From assembly GCA_026120185.1 (NCBI GenBank), contig JANUWF010001475.1, forward strand, positions 682,001 to 746,000: a DNA stretch of 64,000 nt, in the 5' to 3' direction. The translations under genes were made by a program, and so were the position numbers. The DNA comes from Voacanga thouarsii. Its lineage: Eukaryota > Streptophyta > Magnoliopsida > Gentianales > Apocynaceae. Under the pieces are notes generated by a model. It was not told the origin of the DNA and did no database searches. It was given only the letters and a program-made list of their open reading frames with translations. Positions 51,965 to 63,605 of the stretch are shown here, piece after piece; positions within the stretch are counted from its first letter, which is position 1; each line of letters starts with the position of its first letter.

Positions 51965-53670
51965 CTAGAAATTTTGATCTTCATTAATATGCTCAATAAA
52001 TACATTAAATCCATTTCCTACAAGAAAATCCACAAACTTAAGCCATCTGTGATGAGATAGCTTGGAGTTAGTCATTTTATTATAAAAGGCGACAATCGAT
52101 TTGCAATCAATGCGTAATGTAAATTTCTTGTTATTTCTGACATGTATGGAAATTTTATTTAATACATAAATACATGCAAGGATTTTAACATCTGTTGCAC
52201 TCACTTGGCTTTTATATAAGCCACTACAATATCCAGCTATTTTTTCTTCTTTTCTGGAGGCTTCTTTGAATGGCTTCCATTTAAGAATTTCTCCCCATCC
52301 TTCTAAACATCCATCAGCTTCTATTACTATGTAAGCTGAAATAGGGGCTAGATCTAATGGTGGAAGATTTTTAAATATTTCTTTTATTTTAGCTACTAAC
52401 TTCCAATCTTGGTCATTAAACTTCCTTTGGCCTTTAATCCTAGTTTTAGCATAGAGTGGTCCTACTAATTTACTATAATTAGGGATATATTCTCTACACC
52501 AATTTAGTAATCCTAAGAAAGATCTTAATGATGTTATATCATTATCAATGATTTCTTTCTCAGCTATTGCCTTAGCAAAGTGTTCTTGTAATTTAATTTG
52601 ACCTTTGCCTATAATAATTCATAAGAATTCTATTTGAATTCTACTAATAGACATTTTATTTTTCGATAGTACCAACCCATTTTTAATGCATTCATCAAAA
52701 AATATTTTTAAATGCTTGATATGATCATTTCTGCTTTGATTAAAAACTAAAACATCATCAATATAGCAGACTACAAATGGATATTTTTTGAATACATTAT
52801 CCATCTTTCTTTGGAACATAGAGGGGGCATTTTTCAGACCAAAGGGCATGACTCCATTTGGTAGCAGTCTAGGGACCACTTTCTTCATGCATAGCTATCT
52901 GCCAAAAGCCTGATTTTAAATCAAATTTAGAATAAATAAGACTACCTTTTATTCTTTGAATTAGCAGGTCTTTATTTGGAATTATATAACTATCTGCTCT
53001 TGTATTGTCATTTAACCTTTTATAATTAAAGACCATTCTACTCTTTCCTCTTACTATTTCACTATGTTTCCTAACTATGAAAGCAGGAATTCTATGAGGA
53101 CTATTACTATTCTGAATTACTTTGAGATCTAGTAATTCTTTGATATGCATATTTATATCTTCTAGGTCTTTAGGAGTATAAGTCATCGCCTTATCCTTGA
53201 TAATTAATTCAGTATTAATAATGTCTAATTTACAAAGGATTTTGTTTTTAGACCAATGTTCTGTGAGGTTTTCTCCAATTATCTTCATGGCCTCTAATTT
53301 AGATAGATTTTGTTCAATATCTGTATGGTTATGTAAAATTCCTAAATTAAAATTTACTTTATTTGAGTCATATGTTGTTTTAATTTTTTCATACAACTCA
53401 TATTCAAAAAAATCATTTTCAATATCATCAAAAGTTTCACCATGCATAATGCTTTCTTGTGGAACTTCTGATTCTATAGAGTTTAATTCTCTGGAATAAG
53501 GTGAGCTAAGGATTGCATTAGCTCTTTTAAAGAAAGTGACCTTATTTCCTTCAACTATTATTCCACCATGAAGATTTTTGATGAAATTCATTCCTATGAT
53601 TAATTGATAATTCATGGAAGATACCCATGTTGTGGGTAGATAGTATTTTTCTGCATTAAATTTTATTGTA
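51965..53670 (-). pseudogene. Endogenous caulimovirid protease end, RT and RNase H
   Basis: The reading runs from the protease C-terminal region (53615-53400) through RT, with a palm segment at 52870-53100 and the YIDD catalytic motif near 52760, into RNase H at about 51965-52250. The frame changes at about 52870-52890 and again between 52205 and 52619. Codon use is AT-rich, like the rest of the insert. As read it is not one frame. Confidence 0.85.
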
Positions 53671-53675
53671 CAATC

Positions 53676-55709
53676 TGAGGGAGACGAAAACAGAGAGCAT
53701 GCACTGGTAGCGTAAAAAATTAAATAGAGAAAAATAAAACCAAGCTTTAAAGGTTATACGGAAGTGTGAAGATCATACATTTGTGCTCCTTAACCCTTCT
53801 AGGTTGAGTAAGAGCGGATTGAACGATTGGAATCGCCTCGCTTTGCCCACTTGAAGAAGCTTCCGATTGAACACCCGCTAGCCTTCTACTCCGCCTTATT
53901 TGCATGAATGCCTAGCTTTCCAGCTCTCGGGATATTCCTCAACCTAACCTCTAGTCGGTGAATACAACAGAGAAGAAGAATGGTCTCAAATCTCCTTGGT
54001 TCACTTGCTATTGGTTAGCAAAGCTCCAAGGAGAAACCAAGAAGAGGGAGGCGTGAGAGAGGGAGCTTACGTGAGGCTCTCCAGAGAGACGTGAGTCCTC
54101 TGTTGGGTAGGGAAAACTAGAGTTTTTCTTTTTCCAAAGAGTTGTTTATTAGTTAGCCAAAATTAGGTCTCTCATTATCTGATAAACATATCCCCGGGAT
54201 TTCAAAACACTCGGATGTTATCCTGAGAATCAGTTTGGCCTAACCCTAAACTCCTCTTAACCGTATCTGGAAAAACCCTAAGGTCCAAGCTATTGGGTCA
54301 GAAAAATATTTATTATTTTCCTTGGACCCAAAAGGCCCAAAATAATAAACATTAATTATTTATTTTCTGGGCTTACATAAATAACCCAATAAATAATTAA
54401 TGAGCCCAAATGAACCAAAATAATTAATCTTTAATTATTTATTTCTTGGGCCTATATAAATAACTCAATAAATAATTAAATATTAATTATTTCCCCTAGT
54501 TTAAGCCCATGTTAATTTTCTAATTATTCATACTGGACCTAGGCCTTAAATAATTAATTAACCAAATAAACTAGATAATTAATTTTCTCTCAACTCCTAT
54601 TTTATTTATTTATTTATTTTATTCCAGTCCAATAATAAATTAGACTTCCTGAATAAAATTAAATAAAATTAAATCATCTTCAACTGAGACCAATTCCTCA
54701 ACCCAAAAGTATTTAGGACTTACAGGTTATTCCGAGGACAAAAAAGACACATCGCCTTGGCTGCTAAAATGACCAAAATATCCCTGCTATATAAATAGAT
54801 GTATTTTGCATTTTAAATATTTCTTAATATCACCATAAGGAAATATTGACCCCAAGGACAATGCTGCATTAGCAAAGTCTCCGACCTATAGGTGAAATGA
54901 CTAAAATACCCCTCTACACATCGCCGTACATTTAGAGAGGAAGAAGTGTACTAACACCCCTCTAAATGACATCTACCATCCTTAGGCTTCTAGTCCAATG
55001 ATCACGACTTCCTGGAGTGTTTCCGCTTTCCAAGGGAGCTACCCTAAAGCAAACATCCAAGTCATGTTTCCCAGGGCTCTGGGCATTTTAGACCATTCGG
55101 ACAACCACAAGGGGCGATATAGTGCAGAAACTATCTTGTACAAGTCTGTCTTAACTAACTAGTCACACACATCCAACATGCAAGTATATTGACCCTACGA
55201 TAGAACCTCAACTATAGCAAATCAAAGTATATGCTTCCAGCTTTGCCAGACCACCAACTCATACTCAAGTCGTAGAGTACTAGTCCACGCTGTAGCGGTA
55301 GTAGTCTAGGTTTCTATCATATAGTACTTTTAGAAACCACTACTATAGGTCCTGTCCTACGTATTCGAAATACGCTTATGTTGTGAAGTGAGTGGACTAC
55401 TCACTGGCTAAAGGTAAGACATTCCCTATTTAGAATTCATAACATAATAACCTAAACATTATGAGATTCCCAGTCCCATCAATAGGTTAATAACAAATGT
55501 TTATGTGTTAAATAACCCGTGATCCATACCTTACTGTGAAAGACCACCATTCACATGGATCACTTATTTAAACACAATGGGTCTGTTCCAAACGAAAATC
55601 GTGCACAAACAAAAAGTAAATTCACAAATAATTTCTGAAAATAATTTCTTTTATTAAAATATTCAATTTTACATCAGAAACCTAGTCTAAGAGGGCATAC
55701 AATCCAACA
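53676..55709. mobile_element. Solo LTR, family L, copy 3, inside the pararetrovirus
   Basis: A 2034-bp segment beginning TGAGGGAGACG and ending ATCCAACA, flanked by CAATC at 53671-53675 and 55710-55714. It has no internal coding region. It is the longest and best bounded copy of the LTR family also seen at 1630-4726, and includes the 545-bp block missing from copy 2. A CTATATAAATAG motif lies near 54788-54800. It interrupts the viral polyprotein within the protease. Confidence 0.9.
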
Positions 55710-55714
55710 CAATC

Positions 55715-57097
55715 TACCAATCTATCATCTAATTTTCTGACATTTCCTATAATGTCAATTACATTTGTTCCTGTATCTGATTTAATTCTATACTTTGGGG
55801 GCACTAAATCTTTATGTATATGAGACATTGTTGCACCCATATCTATTATTGCTGACAAGGTGATGGTGTGTTTGTCAGGAAATTCTATTGTACAAATAGT
55901 ATTTAAAAGATTATTTGACCGATATTTACCTATGGTTAAATTTTCTAGATTTTCAGTAGGTGTAAGAATAGATTCTAAGCTATTTTGTTCAACTTCTTCT
56001 ATTCTTATTCCTTTCTGTCTTCTGTCTTTGTTTTTGCAGATACATTCTCTAAGACTTTCTTCCAAATTATCTATATATTTTTGTAATATTCCTATGGTTT
56101 TGAGGTGAGTATTTACCTGCTGTTTTAGTGTGATTTCAGGTACTTCTTCCTCTTTTTGTTCCATTTTATGACCCATGTCATAATTGAATTTATTATTTGC
56201 ACAAAATCTACATACTGCCAAGTAACAAGTCGTGCAATGTGTTCTATGTTTTTCTATTAAAAATTTAAGGCAAATTTCACACCTATCTTTTATTTTTGTG
56301 AAATCTTTCCAAGTATGTTGACATATACTAAATTTGTCAAAATTTACTTTATACTTATTTTGTAAAAATACTAGGTTATTATCTAAATTCCAGTCTTCAT
56401 TCATGTTTAAAAGATTCATATCTTCAAAATCTTTTAACCTATCTATCATATCAGTAACACTGAAATAACTCATTATGTCACTGTCATTATCTGCTTCATC
56501 CCCATCCAATGAGACAATATCATATTCAGGATCTTCTGACTCATTATTTGGAAATATATTTATTTCAAGAGACTTATATATATTTAACCTATCTCTCTTA
56601 ACCTTTTGATTTCTACATTGGTATGCAAAATGACCTATTTCTCCACAAACATAACATTTACATTTTTTGGGTGGTTTGTGAGTTTTAAATCTCTTAACTT
56701 GACTAGTTCCTGGTCTTCCTTTTTTATATGTTTTACTCCTCTTTAATTTCTTTGTCGTTTCTTCTTTTACATAGGACATAGGAGTATAAATATTCTTACA
56801 ATAATTATAATTCTTAATTTGTCTATCTATCTCCTTTTGAGTGCATTGTTCTTTGAGATAGTTAAACAGGAATTGAATTCCGCTAGTAATACCTACTACC
56901 GGTCTTCTGCCAACAGATTCTTGCCATTTTTCACTAACTACTTTTCCCAAAGGGTTGGGTAATTTTGCAAAAACCTTTTCACTTAGTTCTAGATCCCAAC
57001 TTCTACCAGTCTGAGATGCTAATTCTAAGTATTTTTGACTAAATTTATCCAAGTCTAATAAATTTGGATCTACTTGTAAAATTTCAAGATCTTTCAT
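55715..57097 (-). pseudogene. Endogenous caulimovirid coat protein and protease start
   Basis: An open stretch of about 460 codons on the minus strand. The N-terminal part resembles the caulimovirid coat core. A basic run then leads to the zinc knuckle CYVCGEIGHFAYQC, followed by acidic segments and the second Cys cluster. The protease begins with the active-site region containing IIDMGAT, which has Met where Thr or Ser usually follows the catalytic Asp. The frame is cut by the solo LTR, which supplies the last few codons before the stop at 55682. Confidence 0.85.
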
Positions 57098-57114
57098 AGC
57101 TTGATCTTGAAGAT

Positions 57115-57807
57115 CTATTTGTCCCCTATAATTATTTGTCTAATTTGACTTGTTATATTTTGGGGATTTTCAGCTAATTCTAGTAATTGTTTATAAGATT
57201 CTGAATATTTTGTTCCCCAGTCAATAAAGTATTTTTTCATAGATTCCAAAAGATTTTCTATGAAGTTTACTACTTGTTTTGTTGTCATATTAAGATTTAC
57301 TCTTTCTAATGCATTTAATGCATCAGCTTCCCATCTATCAATAACTTCTGGCCATTTTTGGGGATGGAATGATGGCAGGATTAAAACACTCCCTCCTTTA
57401 TTTTGGGAAGGTAAATTATAGATATTCATTGGAATATCTGATAATCCTATATTTTTCTTAAAATTGTATACCTTTCCTCCATCCTTAGTTGGCTCTAGTT
57501 TTGAAGGTTCTCTTCTAGGCAACTGAGTGGTTCTGGAAGATGGTACTCCACCTTCAAGCATCTCAACAACTTCATTCATGGGAGGCCGGTCTTCGGGCAG
57601 CATTTGAATGCTCCAAAAGGCTACCATGATCATCTTCTTTAACTTCTTCAATTCTTCAGCGGTGGCATTTTTTATCTCCGTATCCTCTCCCCCTTTCTGC
57701 TGGCCGCAAACCAATTCAGGATAGTGAACTATTGAGCTTATATTTTCAGCACTGTTCTTTATCTTGCCTGCCATTTCCATAAAAAAAAACCCCATAACTA
57801 TAAACAT
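57115..57807 (-). other. Fusion reading frame: kinase C-lobe to pararetroviral sequence
   Basis: One open frame of 230 codons begins in the kinase C-lobe (LPEDRPPMNEVVEMLEGG, at about 57550-57610) and continues without a stop into caulimovirid coat-region sequence. The junction is near 57545-57550, just where the normal kinase tail (PPKPFL-type) should follow. The frame ends at 57115, before a frameshift into the long coat-protein frame. It is a product of insertion; nothing shows it is translated. Confidence 0.7.
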
Positions 57808-59828
57808 CAGCCCTATACGAGACTTTCCCTATATTTTTATAGTAAAATTCTGGAGCCATGTTACCCACTACGGGATACAATTTAACAAGGCCAAAATCGG
57901 AGATCTTTGGATTCAAATTTTCATCAAGAAGGACATTGTGTGGCTTAATTCCAAAATGAAGAGTGTGCATGTCACAGTTTCGATGCAGATGATCAATGCC
58001 ACGGGCTACTTCAAGAGAGATTCCAAACACTTTCTCATAGCTCAGGGAGAAGGACCCTTGCTCTCTTGGTACATTGATGTATTGCTGGAGAGAACCATTA
58101 GGCATGAAATCATATACTAGTGCGCGTTTCTCACCTTCAAGGCAAAAGCCAATTAGTTGCAGCACGTTACTATGGCGAACTTTTGCATGGCCAGCCACTA
58201 CATTTGCAAATTCTTGTGCAGAAGACATGGATTTGTCTATCATCTTTACAGCAATGGGAGGACCACTTCGAAGCTTCCCTTTGAACAAGGTTCCATAGCT
58301 TCCTATCCCTAATCTTTCTTTGAAGTTACTGGTCATCTTCTTGATCTCGGAATAACTGTAACGAATAGCTTTGCAGTCATTTTGTTCTTCGAATAGACCT
58401 TCAATGTATTCATATCTTGATAAGTACTTTCTCCTCCTCCATTTATACACAAGTAACGCAATCAGGCATGGAAACCCACATAAGAATCTTAATCCTAAAA
58501 GTGCACCTGTAATTAGTATAGAACTTTAGTACTCTCCATCTCTGCTTGGTCTATGGATATATTATATATAAGCAGGGGATGAACCTTACCAATAGCTATG
58601 CCTCCAATTATTAGAATGATTGCTTGCAAAGGGCAAAAAAGATTGTCAGAGTATGAATATCTAAGCTCACAAATATGAAACAAGGTTATTCAGAGAGTAA
58701 TACTTACGTCCCCAGTACTCCAATTGACCTGCAATATCCAAGCAAAACAGAGTCAGCCCACGGCAAAAATTGTATATCTTGCATTAGTTTCTGCAGTAAA
58801 AAACGAGACCAAACATGCAATTCTTGTAGAATCATTCTAATAGTTGGTAATGCAGCAATGGTATCATGTTTCCACTATTCGTTTCTTAACTAAGTAGACC
58901 ATGAAAAATAGGGGAAACGACCAATTTCTTCTGTTTCAAGAAAAAGTAATCCATCGAAAAATTTATGATCTTCTCTGGTTTTTCAATCGACGTTCGTTTG
59001 TTTTATGGATCAGAATCAAGAAAAGCTAAAACAAATATTACGCACAGCGGAAACCGAGTTGTGAAATTGGGACGTCTTCGCTGCAGTAGGGGTAGCGGTA
59101 GGGGCTGCAAACAACAGAATTGTCTTGAAGACTGCAGCCACCATGTCCGCGGTAACATTCTGCACACAAGGAATAAATCCAAGAAAGCTCGATCCCATAA
59201 GCCAAAGCCTCATGAATGCTTGATAAAGAGGAGTAATCGGTTGAAAGCGAGCGTGTGGCTCGAATCACCATCCCAACGCTGCAGGACTCCTCCAAATCCG
59301 ACAGGGATAGCTCGTCTCCCACCACAATATAGGTGTGAATTTGCATAGAGTTGGATAAATGGCTGCCATTTCTGTTACTGCAGAAACTAATATCCACAAA
59401 GCGAGAAGAATTTACAGGATCTAGACACTGGATAAATACTAATGGAATGTTGGGCTCTGAATATCCATTGTAAATGTCGCTCGAAATACTATCTTCAGCA
59501 GAATTAACGGAAAAGAACAGGTATTGTTATCTTCTACAGCAGAATCAACTACCCGTATTGTGTAGCGATCATAATCAATTGACTGAAAATAGTAACTTCG
59601 AGAATTCAAGTTCAGTATAGTGTGATCATTCTGGCAGTCAAGTTCGAAGTTGGGATTGCCACAATTCCTCGGATCACTTTTCAAACGAAAAGGAAAGGTT
59701 ATGTTTTCGATATTTCCACAAGAAGAAGGAGAACACATAGAATTGTTCTGGGCATGGCAGCTGGTTTGGGAAAAAACAAGTAAAAGAAGAATCATGGTAG
59801 TTGTGGAAGAGAGGCTGCTCATCCACAT
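57549..59828 (-). pseudogene. LRK10-like receptor kinase pseudogene 1
   Basis: A wall-associated-type receptor kinase. The signal peptide (MILLLLVFSQTSCHAQ) and GUB_WAK cysteine domain (CSPSSCGNIENITFPFRLK) are at 59520-59830. A frameshift near 59520 separates them from the rest of the ectodomain (59040-59515, with SCSVGMVIRATRSLS). The membrane segment is at about 58440-58510, and the kinase runs from 58400. The glycine loop GIGSYGTLFKG and Lys (AVKMI) are present. The catalytic loop reads HFGIKPHN, so the Asp is Gly. About 16 residues of the activation segment are missing before MAPEF. A run of nine A at 57780-57788 shifts the frame. The 3' end joins pararetroviral sequence. Confidence 0.88.
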
Positions 59829-60471
59829 ATCTGAACTAGTTAGATTTCTGTAGCTTTCTTCCAAGAGTCTCATAAATTGGAAGAGAATGCATATAGCTAC
59901 TGTGTTGAATTCTGCGAACTGAATGATTAGGACATTTGACCAAATTAAACCATCTTTGATCGCATAATATTTTAAAGGTAACTGATGCTCTCTAGACAAC
60001 ACGATAAGGCCTAATCATGATTATATCAGAAACCTTGGGAATCAACTACGGATTATGACGAAGGAAGGAATAAACTACCCAATACTTAATTGTTGGGGTG
60101 CTCTTCCTAATCACCCACCTTGGGTTGTCGATGCCCATTCTGATCTTGATCAAGAGTTTTTGACCAAATGCTCTGGTGACTTCTGACCGTTGAAGTAAAT
60201 CCTCAAGTTCTTAGAACCGTGTTTTGATTTGTTATACGCGTTATCTGTCTGAGTGCTAATTCTAGGAAAACAAGAAATTGATGGAAAGTCAAGAATCGAG
60301 AGATTTCAGACATTTTTTCAAAAGTGGATGGATACAGTTGAACTCGCTGATAACTCGTCCGCCTGAATTTCATCACAGGAGAAAACAGAAACAGACCGTG
60401 ACGAGTAAGAAGAAGCATTGCCTTCTGCACAGTTTGGACTCATTCCTATTTTCCTGGTTCACTTCTTAGTC
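59829..60471. promoter_or_regulatory. Shared upstream region of divergent kinase genes 1 and 2
   Basis: About 640 bp between two head-to-head LRK10-like genes. No clear TATA pair was identified. A TTG at 60418, in frame with gene 2, precedes a hydrophobic stretch that looks like a full signal peptide, so the original start may have been there. Confidence 0.4.
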
Positions 60472-62602
60472 ATGCTACATCTTGCAGTTGCTGTTGCAGG
60501 AACGGAACTAGTACGAGTACAAGATGAGTGCTCACCAGCGAGCTGTGGGGACTCTGGCATGGTCATCCGGTCCCCCTTTTGGCTAAAAGACCGTCAGCCA
60601 GATTACTGTGGCTACCCAGGCTTTGGGCTGTCCTGCTCCAAAAACAACACTACCGAGTTTGAGCTCCAACTGCCAGTAAAATAACCACTAAAGAATTTTG
60701 TGCTTCCAGTTTCAGTTAAGGTATCAATCCAAGAAATCAATTACAAATCTCAAATGATGAAAATTTCTGCCCTGAATGCTTCTTGTCTTCCAAAGGAACT
60801 TAGTGTGAACTCCTCTGTTTTTCCATTCGAAATTGCTGAGGAGTACCCTTCTGGCTACACTTTGTTCAATTGTTCATCCAGTTACACTCAGAAGCATCCG
60901 GACATTGGAAATGAGGTTACTTGCCTCAGCGGTCATGGTTATCATGTCCTTGGTTTCCCATCTTTTTATAGCATTTCAGACCTTCCCTTATCTTCTTGCA
61001 CAAAGATGTACGACATATCAAATTTTCCATTGGAAGTGTTCAATGGGCTACAGGAATATAGTTCTAATGAAACCCATGTCCACTGGTCTAGACCATCGTG
61101 CGCACCTTGTGAAGCCGCAGGAAAATATTGTGAGTTGAAGAACAATGACACTCGGCAAGATATTCAATGCTTCGACATCCCTAAATAACCTCACCAACCT
61201 GGGCATAGAAAAGGTACATAATCTTTCACAGCTTGATTGTTCTGTGGTCAAATTGGGCCATTTTCATTTAACTACCAGCCTTAAAGAACATCACCGGCTA
61301 CGTGTTTTAACTCCTGGTAACCTGACGCTGGGAAACGGCCATTGTCCGGTAACAGCAAGAGTTTATGTTACCCAATTTGTGGAATTTTAAAAAACACTTT
61401 ATTGGCCTAATGAAAATGTTATGTTTTGCAGGAGCGTCAAAGAGTTTAGTAATTATACGTAAGTGGTTTATTCAGTCTCTCTTCAATCTTTGCTCTGTGA
61501 ATCTGTGTTTAAGGGTTTATGATTTGATGATCAAATTGCAGGCACAGCAGTGGGCCTGTTAGTCGTTTTGGCTATCGTTTGTGGAGTGTCTGGTGTGATC
61601 AGCTTAAAAAGAAAGAAAGAAGATCAAAAGAAAACCAAAATGTTCTTGGAGGACTACAAAGCTTTTAGGCTTATAAGTCTCTCTTATGCTGATATTAAGA
61701 AAATCACAAACCAATTCAAGGAGAAGCTAGGTCAAGGAAGCTATGGGAGGGTGTACAAAGGGAAGCTCCAGAATGAGATTATTGTTTCTGTGAAGGTGCT
61801 TAACAATTTTGGGGGAAATGGTGAAGAATTCATCAGCTACGTGAGAAAAATAGGAAGAATCCACCACGTGAATGTGATTCGTTTAGTTGGGTACTGTGCA
61901 GATGGGAATAGACAAGCTCTGGTATATGAGTTCATGCCAAATGACTCACTTGAAAATTTTGTTTCATCTGAAAATCAAATCCACTCATTTGGTTGTGAGA
62001 AATGGAAAGAGATTGCTATTGGCATAGCCAAAGGCATTGATCAGATCCACCAAAGATGCAACCAGCAGATTCTTCATTTAGACCTCAAACCACAAAATAT
62101 CCTCCTAGATGAAAACTATAATCCCAAGATCACTGACGCTGGTCTAGCAAAACTGTCCTCCAAGGAACTAAATGTACTGTCCATGATTGCTTCTCAAGGA
62201 GTGACAGAATTTGTTGCTCCAGAGGTGCTCTCCAGTAACTTTCACAATGCATCAGATAAATCAGATGTCTACAGCTTTGGCAAGTTACTGTTTGATATGG
62301 TTCGAAGAAGGAAGATATCCCATGATGGAGCAGAGCAGAGCAGTCAAATTTACATTCCAGAATGGATGTACAATCAACTAATTATTGGAGAAGATGCAGC
62401 CACCCAATTTGATAGAGAGGAAAACAGTTACATACACAAGAAACTAATAGTCATTGGCCTTTGGTGCACTCAGGGGTATCCGGGGGATCGTCCTACCATA
62501 AATGTTGTAATTCAGATGCTAGAAGGAGAGAACATGCCTATCATGCCTACAAATCCCTTTCTTTCCAGAAGTTCGAAGCAGCCTAATGGAACTGAGGATT
62601 GA
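60472..62602 (+). pseudogene. LRK10-like receptor kinase gene 2, with in-frame stops
   Basis: Exons are 60472 (or 60418)-61213, 61432-61458 and 61542-62602, GT-AG with matching phases. The ectodomain has GUB_WAK (CSPASCGDSG, then DYCGYPGFGLSC) and a WAK-associated C-terminal part (SCAPCEAAGKYC). The membrane segment is GLLVVLAIVCGVSGVI. The kinase has GQGSYGRVYKG, the Lys in VSVKVL, HLDLKPQN and a C-lobe ending GDRPTINVVIQMLEG. TAA at 60682-60684 and 61186-61188 interrupt the ectodomain while the frame resumes unchanged. The alpha-C Glu position reads Tyr (SYVRKIG) and DFG reads DAG. The first ATG lies inside the signal peptide. This is probably a decaying gene, but the 350-codon kinase exon is uninterrupted. 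Confidence 0.75.
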
Positions 62603-63605
62603 AGCCAATTCGACAGAAGGCATTGATGCATTTCTTGAACAAGATAAAAGCATCATCTAACCAGAGACAAGTTCCAGTGAAGCAAATCTGTATCTTTGTG
62701 CATTGTAAATACTCAGCCACTGGATTTCTTTGACCCATTCTGCTGATCTTCTAAAGCCAGAGCATTGAAATAATTTGCAATTTATTATGCTGGAAAACAA
62801 ATTTTATATGGAAAGCATCATTTGCAAAACTAATTAATTTAGCATTAGCTTGCACAAACCATTTTATGCCAAATAGTGCAATAAGATTCAAAATCTAGTT
62901 ATACAAGATTTTCTTGCCAAAAATTAAAGATAAGACTTCTTTTGTTGAGAATTTATCTAGCATGTTCCCATAAGTAAAAGTTCGGGAAAAAAAAAAAAAG
63001 AAGAACAACATTGTGTTTTCTTCTTCAAAGAGCTCCAGTGGAAATTGTACATTGGAATGTCTCAATTCAAAAAATAATTCATGGGGAACTTCGGATATTA
63101 TCTCTCAAAATGCATTGCAAATGAAATACCATCTCGGCTCTGTTGGTAATTTTGTTGATAAAATTCTCAATTTCAAAGTCAATCTTCTACGAAGAGAAGC
63201 ACCATGGCCTATCCGAGCTCCAGCACTTGGAAAGCTTAAACAGATCAGTATACATTTCTTCAGCGTGGTACGAAGGAAATATGACCTAAACAATTAACAA
63301 CTGGGGAGGGCCAATTAATTGCATTTCAAAAGTTCCGGATTCTTATTGTGGAACTACCCTTTTTCTTGTCCTGTTTCCTCTCATTTTGTGTACTTCTTAA
63401 ATTTGTGAAGGTGTTAGAGTCAAGGCGATTCTTCTAGGAAAAGAAACAAGAATGCAAATTACCAACTGAACAAGGAATAGACTCAAATTTTACGGAGAAA
63501 AAGTTTAAAATATCATAACAAGAGTACTTTCAAGAGCAGGCAGCCTAAGTTAATTACACAGCTATCTACAATATCTTTTAGCACAAATAAACGTCCTAAC
63601 ATAAT
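62603..63605. other. Intergenic region between kinase genes 2 and 3
   Basis: The two genes converge here, so 3'UTRs are expected. There is an A12 run at 62987-62999. A 95-codon open stretch at 63013-63297 has no recognisable domain and I do not call it a gene. Confidence 0.5.

Larger units (their letters stand above)
51700..57548 (-). mobile_element. Endogenous caulimovirid (bacilliform, badnavirus-like), split by a solo LTR
   Basis: The minus strand carries coat protein, aspartic protease, reverse transcriptase and RNase H of a plant pararetrovirus, with no LTRs or integrase of its own. The coat region has a CCHC knuckle at about 56600-56660, followed at about 56210-56290 by a second Cys cluster spaced CX2CX11CX2CX4CX2C, typical of badna- and tungroviruses. 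RT has a YIDD site near 52760. A 2034-bp LTR (53676-55709) separates protease from RT. At least one frameshift (about 57120) and other breaks are present, so this is a dead copy. No movement-protein segment was found. Both ends are approximate; the 57.5-kb end is fused to a kinase gene. Confidence 0.87.

Noticed and set aside
63013..63297. Possible small gene of 94 codons
   Set aside because: There is no domain, no family-like start context, and it lies in the 3' region between convergent kinases.
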